Positions 1 through 12,024 of a stretch of 64,000 nucleotides of DNA are shown piece after piece. The notes beneath the pieces were generated by a model that saw only the letters and a program-made list of their open reading frames with translations, was not told the DNA's origin and did not search any database. Origin of the DNA: Lepturacanthus savala. Its lineage: Eukaryota; Chordata; Actinopteri; Scombriformes; Trichiuridae. The position numbers and the translations under genes were made by a program. Location of the stretch: assembly GCA_030544235.1 (NCBI GenBank), contig CM060475.1, positions 2,813,920 through 2,877,919 on the forward strand, given 5' to 3'. Numbering within the stretch: the stretch's first letter is position 1; every line of letters begins with the position of its first letter.

Positions 1-560
1 CTGAACTATTTACCAAAATAATATAGAATCATCTTATTATCTTGAGAAGTAAAATGTTCTGCTCTTCATAATATTTCTCTTCTTCTCAAATGTCAGGATG
101 TTCTTTAATATTTTCTGGATTTCAACTAGTATAATTAACATATAATTGAAAATATTCCTTAGTTTCAGCATCTATGGTAGCAATAACAATATAATTAATG
201 TCTGTCTCTGTGGTGTTGGTGTATATGTGCACATAAGTGCATTTAAAATGGCTACCGGAATCAAGCATAAATAACAGGGTGTTCTTACTAAAGCCGAGAG
301 AAAGAAACATATATACTTGTGACAGAGACTGCTCCAAATACCCTTACAGTAATACAGCTTGAGGCGAGCTATTTGGGGGCTTTGACAGCATTGTCTCCTC
401 TTTTAGCCACTTTGGGAGCTGAATCATGATGGCGTATCTCCAGCCTGAGCAGCCAGTTGCTTCTTTCAGTCTGTGACAGCAGCTGCTTGAACCAGGCCTG
501 TGCTGCGCCGTGCTTCGGCCCAGTCAGATTCCACTGGAGCTGAAAGGGGGGGCAGAGGGG
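1..560. other. klhl41 upstream region, no gene seen
   Basis: I see no convincing coding exon here; short open frames lack codon structure. The last 120 bases become GC-richer and contain E-box motifs that suit a muscle gene (CAGTTG at 454-459, CAGCTG at 480-485). That these E-boxes act as myogenic sites is inference. Confidence 0.5.
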
Positions 561-561
561 T

Positions 562-571
562 CTATATTTAG
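562..571 (+). promoter_or_regulatory. MEF2-type A/T box / TATA-like element of klhl41
   Basis: The 10-mer CTATATTTAG fits the MEF2 consensus YTAWWWWTAR exactly and could also act as the TATA element. It lies 166 bases before the klhl41 start codon and about 80 bases downstream of a CAGCTG E-box. MEF2 plus myogenic bHLH control is typical of sarcomeric genes, so context supports a regulatory role; binding is inferred. Confidence 0.5.
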
Positions 572-736
572 AGCGGGGCAGGATTAAATTGCAGGGTCTT
601 CACACCAGGAACCTTTCCTCTGCTCTGCCTTTCCCAGCCAGGACCGACTGCCAGAAGGACCTGTGGCCGCCGTCTCCTTCCTCAGCTCACGGACGCCATT
701 GTTCTCCCGCCGTTTCCCCCCTCCCGTTGACACGAC

Positions 737-3700
737 ATGGACCCCAACGCCATCAAGGAGGAGCTGCGCCTGTTCCAGAGCACGCTCCTCCAGGACGGGC
801 TGAAGGAGCTGCTGAACGAGAACAAGTTCGTGGACTGCACCCTGAAGGTGGGCGACCGCAGCTTCCCCTGCCACCGGCTCATCATCTCCGCCTGTAGCCC
901 GTACTTCAGGGACGTCTTCTTCACGGAGGACGGGAAGGAGGTGGAGAACACCAAGGAGGTGGTCCTGGAGGACGTCAACCCCACCATCTTGGACATGATC
1001 ATCCAGTACCTCTACTCGGCCGAGATCGACCTCACGGACGACAACGTGCAGGACATAATTGCAGTGGCCAACAGGTTCCAGATCCCTTCCGTCTTCACCG
1101 TGTGCGTCAACTACCTTCAGAAGAAGCTGTCCCTGGGCAACTGCCTCGCCATTTTCCGTTTGGGGCTGGTGCTCAACTGCCCCCGGCTCGCCGTGGCGGC
1201 TCGTAACTACATCGCCGACCGCTTCGAGCTCCTCTACAAGGAGGAGGAGTTCCTCAAGCTCGCCCCCCACGAACTGTTCGCCGTCATCGGCGGCGACACC
1301 TTGAACGTGGAGAAGGAGGAGCTGGTGTTCGAGGCGGTCATGGCGTGGGCCCGCCACGAAAAGGATAAGCGTGTCAAGGTCCTGAAAGACGCCTTCAATT
1401 GCATCCGTTTCCGCCTGCTGCCGGAGAAGTACTTCAAAGAGAAGGTGGAGACAGACGACATCATCCGGGCCGACCCGGAGCTGCAGAAGACCATGCAGGT
1501 CATCAGCGACGCCTTCAAGGGGAAGCTGCCGGAGAAGCCGGAGAAGAAGGCGGGAGGGGCGGAGGGCGCCGACCCGGAAGCGGGCGAGGAGCAGGACAGC
1601 CTCTTCCCCGGCTTCCTGAACGACAACCGTAGGCACGGCATGTACGCGCGGGACTTCATCGTGATGATCAACGACGCGGCGGCGGTGGCGTACGACGTCA
1701 ACGAGAACGAGTGCTTCCTGGCCGCCATGTCGGAGCAGGTGCCACGCAACCACGTGAGCCTGGTGTCACAGAAGAACCAGCTCTACCTCATCGGGGGACT
1801 GTTTGTGGACGAGGAGAACAAGGACATTCCACTGCAATGTTACTTCTTTTTAGTAAGAAGCTTTTTCCTCACACCGGACACGTCGCTCCTTTAATGACAA
1901 AATGCTGCGTAGCATAAAGAGACATTTTGGGAAATATTTAAGCTTATTATTAAAAAATATTTCCCGTCCTGTCAAGTTTATCTTAAAGTGATGCACTAAT
2001 TAGCTCACAAACTTGCCTTCTCTTCCAATTCATTTTATTTCCTTAATGGAGCTCAAACCGCATAGAAAACCAGAGGGAAATTAGGACATAATTTCAGACT
2101 TTGACGCAACTTTTTCCTAAATCATTCCGCGATCAATTGATGGCTTATGTTTCCCATGTTGCCCATCCGGTCTAAGTGACACAGATGCTGAATGAAACCG
2201 ATAAAGGCCTTGACTAATTATATTTTACAGCATAATCAATATACGGATACCCTGATTCATTCTCCTTCTTGGTGTGGAGATAAAGGCAAAGCGCTAATGG
2301 GTGCTAAGAGGGTTTTAATGTACAGTATTCCCCTAACCGTCTACCTTTGATCTACACAGTTTGATCCACTTTTAGCGGACTGGGCCGCCCTGCCGCCCAT
2401 GCCTTCCCCGAGGTGCCTCTTCAACATCGGAGAGAGTGAGAACATGCTGTTCGCCGTGGCCGGGAAAGACCTGCAGACCAACGAGTCCCTGGATTCAGTC
2501 ATGTGCTACGACACTGAGTTAGTGATACCATTCACTTCATTGCACACACACATACACACACACACACTCTCCTTCTTTGCTGTCTCAGCTATTGGAGCAT
2601 TTTTAGATGATAATTAACCTCAGATTCATTTGACTTTTCTTCACACATTCAAACATTTATAATACTGAGCAGAAATTAAATGGAGCAAAAATAAAGTGGT
2701 TTGACTTGTTTAGAAATGCAGTGTCACTTAAATTCTCCTCCTTCTTCAGGAAAATGAGGTGGAGTGAGACCAAAAAGCTTCCTCTGAAGATCCATGGACA
2801 CGCCGTCGTCTCCCACAAAGGACTGGTCTACTGCATTGGAGGAAAGACAGATGACAAGTGAGTAAATGAGTCCGTGTGTGTGTGAGCTGCAGCTGTTTGT
2901 GGTCTATCATCCTGCCACACTGCAGAGCTGCACGGTACGTCACTGACAACAATTACCCTGCTCCAGCCCAGTACTGTGTAATATGTTGGAGCGATGGAAA
3001 GTATCGCCCCGGTGCATCTCTTACCGAGTTTTAAAGCCATAATATAGAGTCTGATCGTCTTCTTAGTGCTGTAATCTTATATTTGCATGCAGCAGTCACA
3101 CACAACAAAACACAGCAAGTCCTCCAGCCTCAGATTTAATAATAATAATGAACCGGTTTAGCATTTTCAGCCCGACTCAGTCTCAAAAAAACACAAAAGG
3201 AAGATGTGAAGCATCAAGAGCCTGTGTAACTGCAGAGCGACGTCATGAAAAACAATTAAACCTGAGAAATCATGAGATCAAATATTTGAACTCATAAAAA
3301 AAACAATGTAAAACAATACGAGATCAATACAAAGAATAAAGATGAAGTCCTTGACTTGTGAGATAAGGACAAGATACAAAAGTACTGTGCAAATAAAGAA
3401 GTAATGTTTACAGAAATTCTCTAATATTCATAACTTACCCTATAAAAACACCAGTAAAGGGCAGAGGATCCATCATTGTAGCCTTATAATCATTTGAATC
3501 TCACATTTGTGTCCAGATGTGATAGTTGAACTGAAATAAGTGTCTATGATAATTTTATATAATAATCTTTACTTCTATTGCTCCAGAGTTGTTTCTTTCT
3601 CACAAAATTCCCAGATTCGTTCCTAAAAACATGTAAAATCACCTGTTTGACTAAACAGTGCATTATTATACTATAAATTAAGGTTATTTGATTTTAAAAT

Positions 3701-6038
3701 GTCATTGTGCTGATAATGTTAGAATGATTTCTCTTTATAATTTTCCAGCCAATGGGTCGATGTCCAGTTTTGCTCCAGATGAAATAGTGTTTAATCTTGT
3801 CCTGTTGTTTATATTTTGTCAGATAAAGTTTTATCTGTCACTGAGCACAATACTAAACTCTATCAGAAGTTGGGATGAAGGTGGATTATTATTACCTTCG
3901 CCTGCTCATTAATGGTGACCTGGCCACCCACTGAAACCAATCTGCCAGCAATTGTCAGAAATAAAGAATCAAAGCAATTCATTTGTGGGTCTATTTCAGG
4001 TATAATTGTTTTCCTCTTGATTGCCGACTGTCTGATACGTCCATGAAAAAGAGAATTCACCACCGCTGTGAAGCTGAAATGTAGACAACCGTCCATCAGA
4101 TCCACTTCACACTATTTCTGGGATCCCAAGGAAGGAAATTCAGAGTCGGACACTCTGGGTTTGGCGTCTCTTTGATGCCTGTGACGTTGTCTTTGATTCC
4201 TGAGACATCGTCTTTTTATGCCTGTGATTCATCTTTTAAATCTGTGACGTTGCCTTTGTTGTCATAAACCTGACGCGTCTTTGATCAGGAGACATCACAG
4301 ACGCACCACAGACAGACGAAATTAACAAAACTTATTAACCCTCTAGCACCGAGCATCGATGCAACCTCCGTTCATCTTTTTGTCGCATTTCTTTTGTTTC
4401 TTTTTCACTTCACAGCAAAGCACTCAACAAGATGTTCGCCTACAACCACAAGCAGGCGGAGTGGAGAGAGCTGGCGGCCATGAAGACGCCCAGAGCCATG
4501 TTCGGTGCCACCGTCCACAACGGGAAGATCGTTGTGGCCGGTGGAGTCAACGAGGAAGGCCTCATCGCTTCATGTGAAGCCTTCGACTTCACAACAAACA
4601 AGTAGGGTTCAGTTTAATGAGCTGTGTGGAACAAAAAAACATTTGTTTGGACATTCAGACATCAATAATCTATAGAATTAAAGGTTAAAAATACCGACAT
4701 CTAGAGTCTCAAAATCATAGACATACACATAAAAGAAGATCAATCCAGCAACTGTATGAATCATACTGGGTAACTATACATTTCAACTAATCAATACATT
4801 TTAAAACAGTATTTACCTCTAGCTCTGCTATCGCTAGCCTGCTCTCATTCATTCTTTCCATCTCGCCTGCTTCGGAATCTTTCTGATTTGTGTCGTATAA
4901 TGAAAACACAACGTTTTTGAAGAGAAATTTGACTGACAGATAACATTAGCTAAGTTAGCTGTCTGAAACTATGTGTTTCTCTGATAGTGACTCTAGTTTT
5001 TACTCTTCTCAGAGCCAGTTTGCTGCTGCAGGACTCGCAGACGCCACCATTTTGACCCAGTAGCCTCACAATGCCCACATTGCTATTGGCTGATATGCAT
5101 AAACATAAAGTTATTGTCAAACCTAATAATGAATTCACACTATTGTTTTTCTGGAAAAAAATAGACTTTTATTCTGTGCCCCTCTAAATGCACCGTGGCT
5201 GATTTTTTTTTTTATATAAATAAATATAGCCACCTTTAAATAAACAAGACCTGGCAAAGCACTTCCTCTATTACAGGAATTTGTGAGAAAACACTCAAAC
5301 AGATGAACCAGAGCAGGTTCCAGAGGTGACTGTGTACTTCCTTTTAGGAAAAAGTGCCTTTGTTCAAGCCACATTTTCTGTTGATGCTTCTCATACCTTA
5401 AATTCAATACCACACAATCCATGAACTCCCCACTCTGACCTCTTTTACAAACAAGATTAACTATTGGAAGAACAACACTGTTGCCACAGCCATGCCTGCA
5501 TACCTGCGTTCTTTTCTCTTTTTCTAATTATTTTCTTTTTATGTTCATTAATATGCGTTTTTGTCAATTGAGGAACCCAAGCTCACGTTGCAGATGTGTT
5601 ATATAAACATGTTTAATTTATACATTTCATGCATGTAATAATTCATTATATTCTTTATGTAACACTGAACACACTGGTGTTGTGTCTGGTCAGGTGGGAG
5701 CCCTTCACAGACTTCCCCCAGGAGAGGAGCTCCGTTAACTTGGTGAGCACCAGCGGCTCTCTGTACGCCGTGGGCGGCTTCGCCATGGTTCAGATGGAGA
5801 ACAAGGAGGTGGCTCCCACGGAGGTCACCGACGTCTGGCAGTAAGTCTTCTGGAGCTATAGAATCCGACTTGTGACTGTTTTTGTTTTCTATCCCTGAGA
5901 TGTGACTCTCCTCTCGCTCCTGCCAGGTATGAAACTGATAAGAAGCAGTGGAGTGGCATGCTGAGGGAAATGCGTTACGCCGCCGGCTCCTCCTGCGTGT
6001 CCATGCGCCTCAACGCTGCCAGGATGCCCAAACTGTAG
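737..6038 (+). CDS. klhl41: Kelch-like protein 41 (sarcosin/KBTBD10), six coding exons
   Basis: Complete gene with coding exons 737-1852, 2360-2517, 2750-2857, 4416-4601, 5694-5840 and 5927-6038. All junctions are GT-AG and keep frame (phases 0,2,2,2,2). The product is 608 residues, close to the roughly 606 of human KLHL41. Domains: BTB about 23-130 (DCTLKVGD, PCHRLIISACSPYF), BACK about 135-237, an acidic linker about 265-290, then Kelch blades with GG or AGG turns (LIGGLFVD, AVAGKDLQ, CIGGKTDD, VVAGGVNEEG, AVGGFAM). The family acts as a muscle Cullin-3 adaptor and stabiliser of nebulin and other sarcomere proteins. AGKDLQT, GGKTDD and the C-terminal PKL ending favour KLHL41 over KLHL40. The start is the first in-frame ATG in a good context (cgacATGG). 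Teleosts often carry a and b copies; I cannot tell which this is. Confidence 0.96.
2544..2567. repeat. (CA)n microsatellite in klhl41 intron 2
   Basis: A short interrupted CA/CACACA run lies just downstream of the exon 2 donor at 2518. It is an ordinary vertebrate microsatellite. Confidence 0.7.
4165..4290. repeat. Degenerate ~28-bp tandem repeat in klhl41 intron 3
   Basis: Four to five imperfect units share a core of TCTTTGATgCCTGTGACGT: cores begin near 4168, 4190, 4210, 4229 and 4275, separated by divergent spacers. It lies 130-250 bases upstream of the exon 4 acceptor. No function is apparent. Confidence 0.6.
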
Positions 6039-6337
6039 ACAGAACCGCTTTATTTCTCTCTTTTTTTTCTTCCTGTCTTTCTTTCCCCTCCCTCCTCCCT
6101 CCAGCCAGCTGCCTCTCATCCTCTCTACTCGGATTTCTGTGTGTCGAGTTGATCTTTGACATTAATTTTTTTCTCTGAACTCAGATGATTTTTATCTGTA
6201 CTATAAACGCTAATCTAATTCTAAAGCCTCTTCAAAGACTGCGTCATCCCAGCAGTATTTAGAAGGAAAAAAAAAAAGAAGCCGCAATTTAGATCTATAA
6301 AGTTCTGTTTACATCATTTCTAGCTCTTCTTTTGTAA

Positions 6338-6343
6338 AATAAA
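6338..6343 (+). terminator. klhl41 polyadenylation signal AATAAA
   Basis: A canonical AATAAA lies 300 bases after the klhl41 stop codon and is followed by TTTGTAAAC and TTCTTTTACTGC, a plausible U-rich downstream element. It gives a short 3' UTR of about 320 bases. Confidence 0.65.
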
Positions 6344-9300
6344 TATTTGTAAACTTCTTTTACTGCTTTGATTGCCTGTGACATGACACAGTACAGCTTC
6401 TTTGTACTTTCAAGTAAAAAAAAGAAATGGAAGTGGTATAGGTTTGAACATTTAAACACAAATATTTATCATTTACATTTGCAGAATAACCCTGAAAGAA
6501 GCTGGAAGACATGACACCATGAGCATGAAAACCCTTTAACATGATTTGTTCTTCTCAGGTGTTAAAGGAGATAAATAAAAAAAGTGTAATCAGTGCTATT
6601 AACTCTCATTAACACCTAAAAGAAATTAGAATACTGTTAGAATCCCTGCTACCTTGGGTCTAATAATATAATGCTAAAATAATAATGCATACACGCTAGG
6701 AAAACATATGCAGTGATATTCTTTTGAAAAGGTTGAGATGCATGTGTGATTTCTCTTCTATATGAAGCAGCAACAGTAAATGAAGCATCTCAGTTCTATA
6801 CACTTAATACACTCAGTTCTATAGACTTGACATACTGTTCTTCAGTTTATAGCTGCTCATTGCTAATTAACTTTGAGAGTAAAGGAGCTAATTAAGAGAA
6901 TTAAGAAAAGCACAGCCACTAATAGCTATAATTTTGACAATTATACAAAAGGAATTTCTGTGTAAACTGGTGCATTTACTCATGCTGAGTTATTTCCAAA
7001 GTGTGTGAATCATTAGGAGCAGAAATGAAGAAAAAACATTTAAAAAGCTGTTGAATATTGTTGTATAGTTGCCAATAATAAGGCACCAGTTATTGTTTCT
7101 CAAGTGTAATTTATGCAAATTTTTAGATAGTCAATTTAATGAATATTAATATCATCATATTAAAGTTATTGTATTTTGAAGAAACAATATGTTAAACAGT
7201 TTTTGGAGCAGCGAGTGATCGGATTTGTTAAAAACAGGAGCCTGACTCTTCTGTGACAGAGATTTGGAATCATCATCTTTCATTTAACCCATTAATGTGA
7301 ACAGAAAATACAATAGAAGCAGAATCAGAGTTTCTTATTAAGGAGTTTTGTAAGATTAGCACCATTCTGATGTTAGATGCGTCCATATTTTTAAAAAGTA
7401 TTGATTATATCAAATTACTTTCAGGTTTGTTTGTTTGTTTTAATCACTTACACCCAGTGTAGTACACATTATTCTAGACTTCCTTATTAATTTCATCTGA
7501 AACAACAGTCTGTGTTTCTGCCAAATTTAGCTCCGCATTGTCGCGGGGGGGTAATCAAATGCCTGTTTGATGAAATAACAAAGACCTCTCCAACAAAAGG
7601 TGCACTGGAGAGTTTAATTAAATCAAGATTGTGTTGCAGGATTTGCTTTCCCCCTTTTTTTTTCCTCCTCCACAAACTCACCTGAAACCTCATCTGTGTA
7701 AATAAAGCGATCCATAAGATTATCAGCTCAACCATGACACCAGAATGTGGCACATGACTGAAGGTGAAAGATACAACAGTGGGTTTTCACAAATATACCG
7801 GGAGTTTCCTCCTGGGTGTGAAAGACTGGAAGGAAGGAGGAAAGAGGGGAGGAGGAGTGACAGAGGAATGGATGTGAAAACAGAGATTAGCCTCCAAAGG
7901 TTTACAGCCACGACTGATGAGGACACAGTAACTAAAAGTGAGTAGAACAGTCTCCTTTTTCACATCTATACACCTCTCAGTCAGCTTCTTTATGCATTTC
8001 AACGCTCAGCTAAAAAGAAATTAGCTGTTGGATTGTTTCTATTTATTCACACAACTCAAAATATGAGTTTAATGAGTGCAAGTCGCTGCCTTGTGAAATC
8101 TGAGAGAACAAGTGATGAGTAAAAGACACCTCGCACGTCTCTTCACATCCGTAATGAGCCGGTTGCACTGACAGCGTTATAGGAAGAGAGGAAGCCATAG
8201 GCGCTGTCATAAACTGAGGCTTTCAGAAGGCAAGGCAGCTTTATTTATACAGCAGCTTTTAGTGCGAAAACAAAAAATATTATGCAAATTACAAATTAAA
8301 ATGGAGGATAAGCAAAATATGTCATTTGAAAGTAAGAAGAGAAATGGAGCAAGTGATGAATTAGAAGAAGTGAGAGGTTCAGCAGTCATATAGTCATATT
8401 TGATTAAATGATTATTTAAATCGTGAGATCACGACCTCAGCAAGATTTTAAGGCTTAGTATCATGTCATTCACGTGCAGTTTTTTCTGTATTTACCTGGA
8501 GAAAAGCAGCCTGTTGATGAAGTGCAGATGGTTTTGTTTGCTTGATAGTTTGTGTCTCACCTCTGCTGCTCCCCCTCCTGCCTTTGGACAGATGAGCCTA
8601 TTTTTTTCCTCACGCAACATCATACGACGAGTGTGCGACACCTGTTTCTAGCCTCAAGTTTAGTTTCAGCTACAGCTCTTGGTGTGAATGTACTTTGTCC
8701 TCTCACCTTATCTGTATGAGAGTTTAGTCAGTTATTCACCGCTCTGTCTGAATAGAATCTAGACAAGGAATAGTTAAAGGAGTGTTTCTTCTTGTTTATT
8801 AATAGTATCTTTAACCCATTGAAGCCTATGAGCCTTTGTCATTTTATACTTAAAATTTAAAAAAATCTATTTTTGACATGATAGGAGACAACTTTTACAT
8901 CTTTAACAATAAAATTAAGCTTCCATTTTCTTCCTCTCAGACGACGTCATCAACTTCCTGCCTCTTCCTCCTGAGAACATGCAGAATATATAAATAGGTT
9001 TTTGTTTATGGGCATATTTGTGCAAGTGACAACAGCCATTAAAATGCTATTTTCTGCAAAGAAAAGAGTACAAAATGAAAAAAATAGATGCATAACATGA
9101 TTGTTAGTGACTTAACTGATATAATTATATGCATGAAAAAAAAACTGGGCCACTATTTGTGCCATTATAAAGTTGCAACTGATTATAATAACATCTTAAA
9201 GGCGTAAAAAATATCTCCAAAGATTATTTATTACTCTTTACAAACTATTATTAAGTGTATATTGGCACTATTGTAACTATGGTAACTTCCACTAAATGAA

Positions 9301-9477
9301 CTGAATGAGCCTTAAATGTGTTTTATAAATGCAAAGTTCCCATTTTCTTGTGGTCCAATCAAATGTGAGGATCTTATTTAAATCATGTGTAACTGTCCAA
9401 ACCTCAAATATTTAGTTTCGCTGGGAAATAAGACTCAGATTTCATTCAAGTTTGTGAAGTAGTTTTTGTACTTGCCA
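6344..9477. other. Intergenic region klhl41 to oxgr1, no gene seen
   Basis: AT-rich DNA. All open frames are short and look random. A fragment at 8225-8262 resembles the 'aaggcagctttatttatacagc' interspersed repeat of fish. A polypurine stretch (GGAAGGAGG type) lies at 7828-7870. A possible splice acceptor (tgtacttgccag, ending at 9478) sits 9 bases before the oxgr1 start, so a noncoding oxgr1 first exon may lie somewhere in this interval; I could not place it. Confidence 0.5.
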
Positions 9478-9487
9478 GGGCTCAGCC

Positions 9488-10486
9488 ATGTCCAGTGTCA
9501 TCTACTACGGGGAACAGCACAACTGCACCGACGTGGACCAGCTCATGAAGCGCTACTACCTGCCCGTCTGCTACGCCGTCATCTTCGTGGTGGGCCTGGC
9601 GGGCAACTTGACCTCGCTCGGCATTTACCTGACAAAGCTGCGTCCCTGGAAGAGCAGCAGCATCATCATGGTCAACCTGGCGCTGACCGACCTCCTGTAC
9701 GTCCTGAGCCTGCCCTTCCTGGTCTACTACTACAGCAACGGCGACTCCTGGACCCTCGGCGACTTCATGTGCCGCTTCGTCCGCTTCGGGTTTCACTTCA
9801 ACCTGTACGGCAGCATCCTCTTCCTGACGTGTCTGGCGGTTTTCCGCTTCGTGGTGGTGACCTACCCGCTGAGGGCGGCTCAGGTGCAGCAAAGGTTCTG
9901 GGGTATAATCGCGTGCTCGGCCGTCTGGGTCATCGCCGCCGCCGAAATCACGCCCATGTTGACCATGATCAGCCTGGAGGAACGCGAGAAGAAGACCTAC
10001 TGCCTGGATTTTGCCAGCACCATACCCGTGGAGGACATACGTTTATACGGCTGGCTGCTCACTGCGCTGGGGTTCCTGCTCCCCCTGGTGGTGGTGTTCA
10101 TGTGCTACATCGGCATCGTGAAACAACTGGCCACCGGGCCCGTCACGAGCAGCTCCGGTCGGCAGAGGGCGCGGCGGGTGACCGTGCTGATCCTGGTGGT
10201 GTTCGCCGCGTGTTTCCTGCCGTACCACATCCTGCGTACGGTGCGGGTGGAAACCCGGAGGCTGCCGGGGTTGCCGTGCATGGTGGACCGCGCCGTGCAC
10301 GCGGCCTACATCATCTCCAGGCCTTTGGCCGGAGTCAACACGTTTTTCAACCTGGCTCTGTACACTCTGTCGGGCGATAGCTTCAGGCAGGCCTTCCTCG
10401 AGACTTTTTACAGGGAAAGCTGGCTGGTCAAGGCCAGGTCTCTGCTCAACCTCATCACCAAGGAAAGCAGTGACACGCCTCAATGA
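9488..10486 (+). CDS. oxgr1: 2-oxoglutarate receptor 1-like GPCR (GPR99 family)
   Basis: Single-exon class A receptor of 332 residues. OXGR1 is a Gq/Gi-coupled plasma-membrane receptor for 2-oxoglutarate and has been reported to respond to leukotriene E4. Visible features: extracellular NCT sequon at 12; seven hydrophobic segments with GN(40), LALTD(68) and the extracellular Cys pair C95 and C168; an FRF (119-121) in place of DRY; FAACFLPYH in TM6; and NLALY in TM7 in place of NPxxY. RPWKSSSIIM (52-61) and GDFMCRFVRFGFHFNLYGSI (91-110) are characteristic of OXGR1. R99 and H103 in TM3 and the arginines after FLPYHILR match basic positions modelled for dicarboxylate binding. A likely splice acceptor at 9478 suggests an upstream untranslated exon. 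Succinate or P2Y-like receptors are the alternatives but fit less well. It is convergent with hs6st3, a human neighbour. Confidence 0.92.
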   Translation: MSSVIYYGEQHNCTDVDQLMKRYYLPVCYAVIFVVGLAGNLTSLGIYLTKLRPWKSSSIIMVNLALTDLLYVLSLPFLVYYYSNGDSWTLGDFMCRFVRFGFHFNLYGSILFLTCLAVFRFVVVTYPLRAAQVQQRFWGIIACSAVWVIAAAEITPMLTMISLEEREKKTYCLDFASTIPVEDIRLYGWLLTALGFLLPLVVVFMCYIGIVKQLATGPVTSSSGRQRARRVTVLILVVFAACFLPYHILRTVRVETRRLPGLPCMVDRAVHAAYIISRPLAGVNTFFNLALYTLSGDSFRQAFLETFYRESWLVKARSLLNLITKESSDTPQ

Positions 10487-11663
10487 CTCGGGCAACGTCT
10501 GACTTTCTGTCTTTTATATTTGTTCATCCTGACATGTCGGGGGAAACTTCTTGGCTGCGGCTTCATTGTGTAAAAACTGGTTTCTTACTTTTTGTTTGTC
10601 TGACGTGAACCGATGCCGATCCCTGAAATGTAAATATGAGTGATTACGGTTACCTGCACCTTTTCTTTCTCTGACTGGAAATCACATGAACAAATACCTG
10701 TAATTTCTGTTCTCACAAACAATGAGTGAGCTGTCATTGTTTAGCAAACGGCTCTATGGTTGGCAACATATCTAATCCTGACTGAAATATAGAGTTTGGC
10801 TCATAAATGTCCATCTATATATGATCTTAATGCTCATTGTATGTTAGCAAACTGTCATTAGCATTTAGCTCAAAGCATAGACAAAGTTTGACCTTAGATT
10901 GACCCTTGACCCTTTATGCCTGTGAATATGTGAAGCTATTTTGTGAAAAAGAAATGTTGAGCTATTGAGAACTGAGCATATAATGCAATTAAAGTTTTCT
11001 TTTCACAACACAAAAGCGGGAATATATTCGCTGACTCAGCCAGAAGAAACTGGGATAATTGAGAGAACTATTTACATCTTTTGTCCTGAATTTATCATTG
11101 GATATGTTCAACGATTGCTCACAATATTTGAGAAATTGATGGAAATTAAATAAAGAAGAAAAAAAAGGAAAAATGAAAGAAAAAAATAGGTATAATCAAT
11201 CATCATGCTTTGGTGAATTTGTCTCTCAAACGGTGTGTTAAAATGGTTTTACAGCTTCTACTGCAGCTACTGATCTGTGAAAGACTCTGGGGTCGTATCT
11301 AAGCACTTAACTGAACTGAGGTTTATTTTTTATTTATTTTTTTTTTTTGTATTTTGCAGATGCATTCACAGCTTCCTCATGAGCTGACCAGGCAGGCAGC
11401 ATAATACTCCCCATTCTGAAAGCCTGGATGCTTCTCTCTGTATCTCTGTGCTGACGGCAAAGGAAGCAAAGGACCCTAATACTAAATTACACGCAATGTA
11501 GGAAAATGTTTCACTAGAGGAAATCTGTGTGGAAAAACCCCTCCACCAAAGATCTGTTTATCTTGATCTAACACAAACCTCCCGGAACAAATTCTCCCTG
11601 TCAACAGAGAGACATTCTCTGCAGATAACGGAAGCTGTTAGGTTATTTGTCTATCACAGGCTG
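10487..11663 (+). other. oxgr1 3' UTR and flank
   Basis: AT-rich sequence with no coding frame. The first good polyadenylation signal is AATAAA at 11149-11154, followed by an A-rich run, which gives a 3' UTR of about 670 bases. A T-rich tract lies at 11323-11350. Confidence 0.5.
11149..11154 (+). terminator. Candidate oxgr1 polyadenylation signal
   Basis: AATAAA lies 663 bases after the oxgr1 stop codon. The downstream sequence is A-rich rather than clearly GU-rich, so its use is uncertain. Confidence 0.45.
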
Positions 11664-12024
11664 CAAACTGCTTCATCCTGGACGCCATATGTCATTCTAC
11701 TACAATGCCCACCACTGCTTTATAGCCGAGATCGTATTTCAAGACTATAATTCGTGCAATTATTGAGCTGCGTCAAATCAGATTAATCTTATGACATTTA
11801 ATTAATGTAGCGTTTAAGGCAGCATCTAAAATTGTCTGGTACTTTCCTTTGTGCATGTGTACACAGAAGTAAATGAGATTTGTCTTCATCCCAGGCGTAT
11901 GTAATTCTTATCTTTTCTCTCAAAACAACAGGGACTGCAGCCGGCGATGGAAAGTTTATTTTAGTCTGTGGACAGAGCCATTTCCTGACCAATCTCCTCC
12001 TCATCCTTCCCCGTCTCAGTAACA

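Noticed and set aside
584..1753. 389-codon open frame on the minus strand
   Set aside because: It is the antisense shadow of klhl41 exon 1. High GC at third positions removes stops; the translation is V/L/H-rich with no known domain, while the plus strand gives a full BTB-BACK protein.
737..6038. KLHL40 as the identity of the first gene
   Set aside because: AGKDLQT, GGKTDD, the N-terminal region and the PKL ending match KLHL41 better; KLHL40 has a different GGREI-type blade and C-terminus.
9466..10380. 304-codon plus-strand frame overlapping oxgr1
   Set aside because: It is a shifted-frame shadow of the GPCR gene, without membrane segments or family resemblance.
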